Of a stretch of DNA of 64,000 nucleotides, positions 56,404-64,000 are shown in pieces (within the stretch, counting starts at the first letter, position 1; every line of letters starts with the position of its first letter). The notes under the pieces were generated by a model. The model ran no database searches and had not been told where the DNA came from. It worked only from the letters and a program-made list of their open reading frames with translations. The position numbers and the translations under genes were made by a program. Source of the stretch: Isoetes taiwanensis (lineage: Eukaryota > Streptophyta > Lycopodiopsida > Isoetales > Isoetaceae); the NCBI GenBank assembly GCA_021234155.1, contig JAJEKV010000028.1, forward strand, positions 8,816,134 to 8,880,133, written 5' to 3'.

Positions 56404-56874
56404 ATGCGTTGGCCACATGCAGGCCGAGAGACAAAATGAGAGATGGGGAGAGATGGGAGATGGCGAGAGATAGGGGGAGAGACAAAAATTTGCCTCTCCC
56501 CTTGAGAGACAATTTGGCCCTAATTGCTGTTAGGGGCGTTCCCATTAGGCATCCCGCAGCATTTATGGTTAGGGCCATAACGACCGGTTTTTTTTTTTAC
56601 GCCCAAAAACTCACGCCGGCAATGGAGGCTCCAATTCCGACCGCTGTTCAAGAATTGATGCCCCACTTCTTGCTTTGATTTGCCTGACTCCCTTTAACAA
56701 TTCCGATCTCAATTCCGCATACAAGCTTAAAGATCAGCCTTGCAAATCAAGATCCGTAGTTAATAAGAGTAAGTTTTCAACAATCTGGTCTGATACAGTT
56801 CTTGAGATTTTCTGATATAATATATGATGAAGATCTAATTCACATCTGATTTCTGCAGTAACAATCCTCAAATC
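56404..56874. other. short gene-free stretch, possibly related to 26560-26760
   Basis: The words GGCCACATGC, GAGAGACAAAAAT, TAACGACCGGTTTT and GCCGGCAATGGAGGCTCCAATTC resemble, in inverted order, words at 26560-26760 next to the Harbinger N-terminal half. Possibly two copies of one element end; not proven. Confidence 0.3.
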
Positions 56875-58775
56875 ATGACAAGAGCTACTCGATCTGCCTT
56901 ACCAGTGGCTATTAAGCCATTTGTGCCTCCTAGATCAGAAAAATTGCCTTCAAAGAGGCCTAAGAAAATGACTGGAGAGCAGTTTCGGCCCCTGTTGAAA
57001 TGGAGATTTCATCTCAACCTCAAGGTTATGGGTCAAGGGGAAGAGGAAGCTCATCAAGAGGAAGGAAAAGAAAAGGAACATCAAGAGTTGTGTAACTCAA
57101 GCGGTAGATACTGAGCAAAATTTTGAGAGAGAACAAGATGATCAAGAGATGAAACCATTTGTCCTATCAACTTGTGAAATTAATGATGTGTTTATAGTTG
57201 ATAGTGGAGCTGAATGATCGGTAGTTAACTCTCCGAACCTTCTGTTTGTTTCAATAAAGATTTAAGCCATGTACAGTTAGGAAATGGACACTTGCAAGAG
57301 GTAATGGGAAAAGGGATGTTGCAATTATTTGATCTGCAAGGAAATGGTGTGAATATTTCTATTGTGTGTTCCTGGTTCTTTAAAAATCTTATATAGGTAC
57401 GTCAACTGGTTGACCTTGGGTATGAGCTAAAGTTTGACAAAAGAGGGTGTAAGGTATTATGGGTAACAAGCTAAGGTCTTTTTGCAAAACATGTTGGGAA
57501 TCTTTTTCAAATTTTAAATAAAGAGAGAAAAAGTATAAATATGCTAGGAGTTACTTCAATCTCAGTTTGGCATAATAGACTTGCTCATATACATGTGAAT
57601 AATATTAGATATATGAGAAAGAAGGATTTTATTGATGGAGAGCATGATATACATGGAAAGTTCATTTGTCCAGGATGTATGTTATGCAAAATAGCAGGAT
57701 GCCGTTTAGCAAATCAATGAAAAGAGCAAAAGGACCTCTTGACCTTGTGCATACAGATATTTGTGGACCATTAAATGTACAAGGGAGAACAGGTAAAAGA
57801 TATTATATATCTTTTATTGATGATTTTAGTAGAAAGAAAAAATGTTATTTGTTGTCCTCCAAAGATAAAGCTCTAGATGCATTTAAGATATATGTAAGTG
57901 AGATGGAAAGCCAAACAGGGCGTAGACTTAAATGCATCAGATCTGATAGAGGTGGAAAATACCTCTCAAGAATGTTTAAACTTTTTTCTTGCAATCATGG
58001 AATAAAAAGACAATTTAATGTAGATATTCACCTCAACAAAATGGAGTTGCAGAAAGAAAAAATAGAACAGTCCTAGATGCTGCAAGGTCAATGATTAAGT
58101 TTGTACGTTTACCGAATTATCTTTGGGAGGAAGCAGTCAAAGCAATATTTTTCTTATAAAATAGGTTACTCTTAAGTAGCTTTAATAATAATATTCCTGA
58201 AGAAGTGTGGTCAAATTGTAAGCTAACTTGCTCGTATGATTTCTTTAGAGCTTATAGTTCTTTGACATATGTTCATGTTTTTGAGGACAAGACATAAGCT
58301 AAATGATAGTGCAAAAACTGTTTTCTGGTAGGATATGATGAGGATTCAAAAAGAAAATAATAATCAGCAGAGATGTTGTGTTTGATGAAAGTAAGTTCTA
58401 TAAAAATAGAGATGGGATAGAACATCCAAAATTAAAGCTCAATGATCATATGAGCTCTAATAAGTCCAATGTTACAACTAACTTTGATTCTGATGATGAT
58501 GGTAAAAGGGACGATGAGGAAATCAGCCAATGGAGCAGAACCTGCAATGCCTATGCCTAAAGTTGATATAAGACAAAAAAGAAGGTCTAAAGTGGAAAAG
58601 ATTAAACATACATGTATAGACTATAATCCAAAAATGTTTGGTAGATATGGTATGGATAAAACTAAACTAGAAGAATAGGAAAACAACCAGTTAGGTATCC
58701 TTCTTTGATGGTTGTGTTTGAACCTGATGCTCCTACATCCTTTGAAGAAGCTCTAAGGCCAAATTGGGCAGCCTG
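56875..58775 (+). mobile_element. Ty1/copia fragment 3, truncated
   Basis: Plus-strand remnants: a gag-like start (MTRATRSALPVAI at 56875), a protease with FIVDSGAE at 57195-57220, and pre-integrase sequence. An integrase core at 57666-58076 (LDLVHTDICGPLN, FIDDFSRKKKCYLL, KCIRSDRGGKY) retains both Asp; the following QQNGVAERKN block is frame-shifted. Then comes a linker up to PTSFEEALR at about 58750. RT, RNase H and both LTRs are missing. It is related to but distinct from copia 2. The segment 57297-57977 is repeated at 63181-63861. Confidence 0.8.
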
Positions 58776-60119
58776 GGGGCTTTAAAAATAAAATGCCATA
58801 GAGGGCTAAGGGGGGTTTTAGATGGAGACAGATTCTGCATGACTGTTACAGGAGGCGCCTTCCTCTCCAGCATGCACCAAGGCGAGTTCAAAAGGGTACC
58901 AATGATCTAGCATGCACTTATCAACGCAGCGAGTCTCAATGCATAAAAGGAATAAAATATTGAAGAACACAATACCTCCGTCTGCTTTAATAGAGCATGC
59001 TGCCATCAGAAAGTGATTAGACGACTTCGAGGTGCCAACAAAGAGTTAGAAGGCAACAACGAGTGGACAGATGGTGTGTTGGGCAAATGGACGCCTCGGT
59101 TGCAGTAGTGTAATGGGCATAGGAGATTGTTTGGCAAAAAAGGCTACGCATATATGCCAGAAGCCCTTTTAAAAAAGGGCCATGCAAGAAGACTTCGCAC
59201 ATGCTTGACAAGTGGCGGGCATTTGAATGAAGTGATCTTAAAATAACATGCAAATATATATGAGGCAGGAATGGGACAAGTCCCTCCCTGAAGTACGATG
59301 GTTCTACGGGTGGCTAGATGATCGTGGAGGCACAACTTGAAATACTCAGCTACTTAAGGATTGTTCAGGAAAGGTTTAATATCATAGCTAGAGTCAGTAA
59401 ACATTATTCTATACTAGAGCCAGTAAATGTTATTCTATGCTAAAAATTTGACAATTTGAACTTGGACTCCTATTGCCCGTGGCATTTTGGCACAACTTTT
59501 TGAGATCTAGATAGAGGTGCAAATTATTATGTTATAGAGCAACGTTTTTTTGAGATAAAGAAACATGTTGCAAATTATTATGTTAAAACAACCTTTATAT
59601 CAGCCATCATGTGAGAGACAAACTGCATGAGAGAGGCATCTTCTTCTTCTTTCTAATCAGAAGCTTGCCATATTTTCCAATGCCCAGTATGGCATATTTA
59701 ACAAAATTTAGATGATATCATAATAAAATCAACAGTATTTTTAACTCTTATTGATTTTAACCTTTTGTTTTGTTTATCTTTAGATCAAAAGTATGAAGGT
59801 TACCAAAGTATAAAATTGCTTTCTAAATTAATTTTCACTTTGATTTATTTAGAATTATCTAAAATAAATATTATATAATTGAAATATTATTTTTTCAAAA
59901 TAGGTAAAGAAAGTTTTAGATTTAGAATTAATTAAATGATTATGTTTATTTGTAAATACATTGAATAATTTATTATTGATTAAGTTTCAATATATTTTGT
60001 TTCATTAATAATAAATTATTTAATAGTTATTATTAAAATATTAACTTTACAATTTAATTGATTTTGATTTCGAAACTTTCTTAAACGTATTTTTAAAAAT
60101 ATAAAAGTTTGTAAATTCA
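58776..60119. other. gene-free, AT-rich stretch
   Basis: No gene recognised. AAATTATTATGTTA is duplicated at 59522 and 59570. From 59571 to 59710 the sequence reappears at 63862-64000. Confidence 0.45.
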
Positions 60120-63100
60120 AAAATTTTTATCACAATATTATGTCAGTCGCTTATCGGACCATCGGGTTTCATTTGCGAATTTTCAGGATTGCCAAATTTT
60201 AAATTTGTTAAATCACTAAAAATTAAAATTTTATATTCTTGAAATGTCTAATTCTAAATAAATTCAAGTGAAAATTAGTCTAAAAAGTAATTTTGAATTT
60301 TTATAACCATTAAGATCTTAACTTAAAAATAAACTTTTATAATTAAAACTTATTAAAATTATAACAATCAAGAAGAATTAAATAATATGTATATATTCTT
60401 ATAATGGAGTCCTTGAAGTGTTATCTATTAAGTCTGAATAAGTCTAAGTTTTGTTGAATATGTCATCAATGTGTTACGAAATTCAAGACAAGTTATTAGC
60501 TATTTTAATCCGTAGACATAACAATAAAGAAAGATGTACTACACAAAACTTGGATAATTGTATACTTACATAAATATGCGTACCAAACATGGATAAATTG
60601 TATTATTGCATGAAGCACAACTCAATGAATGACCAGTAGAAGCAGAAGTACTGAGCAATTGTCCACCACAACATCCACAAAATTTCTAAAGAATATGGAA
60701 ATGGATTGTGAATATCCATGTGTATTTAATTTGAGAAGCAAAGTTTATCATAAAAGATTATGCGAAACATGATTAACAAATATGTTTCAGAGAGCAACAG
60801 TATTACAACATCAAAATTTCTTTTCTTTGGGGATTAAGCATTCGCCAACCTCTCAAATCCTCCCTTTTGTTTAACATCTAATTGGTCTGTAATTTGTCAT
60901 GAGAATCTCTGCCGTTTGCTTTCAAGAAAGTATTGAAAATGCTACTCACCATAGTTGAAACCTGATTCTTGTTGCACAGAGCAGAGATCGAAGCATCACC
61001 CCCCACAGATTGCACAAAGACTTTAAAAACCTATCTTCTCCTCAAATCCCATATCAGAGACTATGATTTTTTATAAATTGTTGTATCCATTCAGCAATAC
61101 ATCCTGTATCCATTCAGCAATACATCTAGTGGAGGCAACAAATTTTTTTTTCCAAATGCAATGGCGCTTATGGGCTTATGCATAAATGCTTCCATGGAGT
61201 ATTACCCCTAAGATTTCACTTCAGTTTAGAGGGCAACCCTGTGTTGCGTTTGCAACTTGTTAAGGCTAAGGCTTTTAAGGTTAAAGAAGAAGAATTTCTT
61301 TTGCTCATGTAAAGATCTGATAGCATACAACAAAACTTCAAACTAAATTACTTAAATAATACATTCCACATATCTTACAATCCTTGATCCCTTGTTGCAA
61401 TTTGAGCATCATTTGTTGTATGAAATGCTGTGCTGTTTAAGATTCAAACATTACCTAAGGCTACAAACAAATACTTGATAAAGTTATGTCTATTGTATGC
61501 ACTCTATGCAACTTTGGAGCACACATTTAGCCTAAGGGCATGGCACGAGAGGAAGGGCTGCCAATTAATTACTAGTTTTTCTTTCCGATTGGAAATGCGG
61601 TTCGTGATCAAAACTGTTTAAAGAACAAAATCAAGATAAGAAAGTTCCTTCCGTGAAAGTTGAATTTTCTTAAGGTTAAATAAAAATTTGTCACATTAAG
61701 TAACTTAATATTTAGGACTGGCCTGACAAATTGTAAATTACATAGAAAGGAGGTGCTCTGTAGAGTTTGTGAGGGTCGAAATATCTCTGCGGGTTGTACT
61801 AACTCCTTTTCAAAGGCCCCATGAAGGGCTTTTCCCTTTTTTGATCCGAGAAATCTCTTGCTCAATTCAGCTTTAGACTTTATCATTATTTGATTCAATG
61901 TAGGCGGGGACCAATATTGCTGCAGAGATAATCTAGTCTTGGATCAGCCATCTCTTTATCATAATCATCTTCAAACTGAAATGGCCGAAATAATTTGTAG
62001 GTGTCACCATTTATCTACCCGGTGAGGAGAAAAAAAAAAAGAACACAAAACATTTCAGAAATTTGTGTTTTGAGAAAAGCCCTTCTACTAACAAGTTTTA
62101 TTGCGTTTGTTATGCATTTTGTTAATGAGAATAGCAGCCATCATTTTAAATTTAACTGAATTTAAATGCATATATTGTCGCATCGACTTATAAAACATGA
62201 AGGACCCTATTTAACGACTCAAAATCATGGAAAAAAGGCTATTACATGCAAAAATTTGGTTTTCAAGCTTTTCATGGAATGCTTATAAAAAGGAAATAGA
62301 TCTGAAGAGATGCAAATCTATCTCTCATGAAAAAGTAGTAATATAATACAATTGCAAAATATTGGTACGTTCTTGAAACATCAGACAAAGAGCAAGATTT
62401 TGAAAACCCTCTCACTGAAGACAATTCTATGGCAGTTTTTATATTTTAGATACGACTCCTAATCCCACATCTTTTGCATATTGCATCGATATGCTATAAT
62501 ACAAGTTCGAAGTGGAAGAAAAGTTCTCATGACCTCAGTTAGCATTTCTTTGCTTCACTAATGCCACGTATTCAAAGCGACCCGTTTTCCCTCCTTTCCT
62601 TCACAATTTGCTTCGGGTTTCTAATTTCAGCTTCCAACGGCTTAACTCCTCCTCATCTACATTTTCAGGTGCATCTACATCCATGTCCTCATCGTTAGCG
62701 ATCGCCATATCCCAACCGATAACACGAGGGATTTTGCGGAAGCGACAGCCATAGCCGCTATTTCGCCTTAGGGTTTTGAGCAAGCTGCTCAATTTTTGAA
62801 CTATGAAAGTTTTTATGCAATGCTCTATTTTTGCCGAAAATAATCCAACCTAGTTTCGGGATACCGCCTAAAACTACACAGGCCGTGTTAATGGCTCAAG
62901 TTGTAATATTTTTTGAGGACCATTGGATGCCAGCATAAAGTGTAAGAAATGTAGAAAATGTACTATTTTACATAATATTCCTATTGGTATTAGAGGTGTA
63001 TTCGTAGATAAATTAGTAGATTGCTGATGGTGGAAAATAGGTTTCAATACATCGAAGGTTACAGGGAGGAGATAAGCTTAGTTTTTTGGGAGAAAGTAGA

Positions 63101-63182
63101 GACGAAGCTGGATATTGGTCGAAGGAATGAAGGAGCAGTAGATAGGGTTTGGCCAATAGGGTTTTCTCATGTGAGCGGCAAG
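60120..63182 (-). repeat. inverted duplication, right arm
   Basis: The reverse complement corresponds to 16078-17905 joined directly to 21050-22335. The junction lies at 61360-61385, where TAAGATATGTGGAATGTATT replaces 3.1 kb of the left arm. It carries the decayed copy of the small gene. Confidence 0.85.
61739..62708 (-). pseudogene. broken second copy of the 147-residue protein gene
   Basis: Exon 1 starts at the ATG at 62706-62708 (MAIANDEDMDVDAPENVDEEE); a 1-bp loss in GAGGAGTTAAGC then shifts the frame. The exon 1 splice donor is gone: the sequence passes from CTTCGAA straight to CTTGTATTATAG, lacking about 20 bp that include GAAGGTAAAT in the other copy. Exon 2 (about 61739-61970; KSKAELSKRFLGSKKGKALHG) has a further 1-bp loss at CGACCCTCAC. 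It therefore cannot make the protein encoded at 16543-17532. Confidence 0.75.
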
Positions 63183-64000
63183 AGGTAATGGGAAAAGGGA
63201 TGTTGCAATTATTTGATCTGCAAGGAAATGGTGTGAATATTTCTATTGTGTGTTCGTGGTTCTTTAAAAATCTTATATAGGTACGTCAACTGGTTGACCT
63301 TGGGTATGAGCTAAAGTTTGACAAAAGAAGGTGTAAGGTATTATGGGTAACGAGCTAAGGTCTTTTTGCAAAACATGTTGGGAATTTTTTTCAATTTTTA
63401 AATAAAGAGAGAAAAAGTATAAATATGCTAGCAGTTACTTCAATCTCAGTTTGGCATAATAGACTTGCTCATATACATGTGAATAATATTAGATATATGA
63501 TAAAGAAGGATTTTATTGATGGAGAGGATGATATACATGGAAAGTTCATTTGTCCAGGATGTATGTTATACAAAATAGCAGGCTGCCGTTTAGCAAATCA
63601 ATGAAAAGAGAAAAGGACCTCTTGACCTTGTGCATACGGATATTTGTGGACCATTAAATGTACAAGGGAGAACAGGTAAAAGATATTATATATCTTTTAT
63701 TGATGATTTTAGTAGAAAGGAAAAATGTTATTTGTTGTCCTCCAAAGATAAAGCTCTAGATGCATTTAAGATATATGTAAGTGAGATGGAAAGCCAAACA
63801 GGGCATAGACTTAAATGCATCAGATCTGATAGAGGTGGAAAATACCTCTCGATAATGTTTAAACTTATTATGTTAAAACAACCTTTATATCAGCCATCAT
63901 GTGAGAGACAAACTGCATGAGAGAGGCGTCTTCTTCCTCTTTTTAATCAGAAGCTTGCCATATTTTCTAATGCCCACTATGGCATATTTAACAAAAGTTA
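63181..64000 (+). repeat. start of a second tandem unit (copia 3 fragment and flank)
   Basis: 63181-63861 repeats 57297-57977 almost base for base (protease-integrase part of copia 3, DLVHTDICGP... KCIRSDRGGKY). 63862-64000 then repeats 59571-59710; the 1.6 kb between them in the first copy is absent. The second unit starts exactly where the first starts, right after the inverted arm, and continues past the window end. Confidence 0.85.
63630..63862 (+). pseudogene. copia 3 integrase core, second copy
   Basis: It encodes HTDICGPLNVQGRTGKRYY, FIDDFSRKEKCYLL and KCIRSDRGGKYLS, then breaks at the deletion junction after MFKL. Only the first two catalytic Asp positions are present. Confidence 0.85.

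Noticed and set aside
56158-56578. Pro/Ser/Leu-rich minus-strand frames
   Set aside because: They are translations of the (AG)n/GGGAGA tract; low complexity, no start context or homology.
1-64000. tRNA, rRNA, CRISPR or bacterial-style operons
   Set aside because: I saw no cloverleaf with promoter boxes, no rRNA blocks, and no regularly spaced short repeats with unique spacers; the palindromic array at 2.5 kb has diverged units and similar spacers.
1-64000. A new multi-gene defence or metabolic system
   Set aside because: The window has two host gene candidates far apart and otherwise transposons; nothing suggests cooperating genes. The nearest to something new is the DNA transposon at 5198-9871.

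Overview
The window is nuclear DNA of a land plant. The evidence is a spliced gene with a plant DUF7054-type domain, a JmjC fragment of the plant ELF6/REF6 class, and Ty1/copia, Ty3/gypsy chromovirus, LINE, PIF/Harbinger, TRIM and MITE elements with plant-type initiator-Met-tRNA primer sites. Genes are sparse and most of the window is nested or decayed transposable elements. The species cannot be named from what is visible. There are no bacterial operons, CRISPR arrays, rRNA or tRNA genes that I could find.

Layout. 1-4988: gene-free DNA with a palindromic repeat array and a complete 559-bp TRIM (LTRs 2869-3011 and 3287-3427, TSD AAATC). 4989-14323: a young Ty1/copia element on the minus strand (TSD GAGGT, LTRs about 99% identical). 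A 4.67-kb DNA transposon with 34-bp terminal inverted repeats (5198-9871) sits inside its 3' LTR. 16.08-22.34 kb: left arm of a large inverted duplication, carrying a small two-exon gene (16543-17532); the right arm at 60.1-63.18 kb carries its broken copy. 24.1-24.7 kb: JmjC (ELF6-like) gene fragment. 25.67-26.53 kb (minus) and 37.55-38.25 kb (plus): the N- and C-terminal halves of one kind of PIF/Harbinger transposase. They are arranged as a single 12-kb inversion would leave them. Between them lie a 5'-truncated LINE (27.0-29.05 kb) and a decayed chromovirus (30.7-35.7 kb). 40.88-49.2 kb: a second chromovirus split by a complete Ty1/copia element (42041-48880, TSD AGTAC). That copia was itself hit by a LINE tail and a 321-bp MITE. 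49206-49350: a 145-bp LINE stub with a 9-bp TSD. 50088-50217: a near-perfect hairpin. 52411-53904: the best host gene in the window, three exons, DUF7054-like. 54.7-55.1 kb: LINE fragment. 56.9-58.8 kb: copia fragment, part of which is repeated from 63181 to the window end as the start of a second tandem unit.

No multi-gene pathway is encoded. The order of events can be read from the nesting: gypsy 2, then copia 2 (LTRs about 95% identical), then its LINE and MITE insertions; separately copia 1, then the DNA transposon. That transposon is the least conventional item here. It is recently inserted, yet its transposase reading frame is broken, and I could not assign it to a superfamily with confidence.
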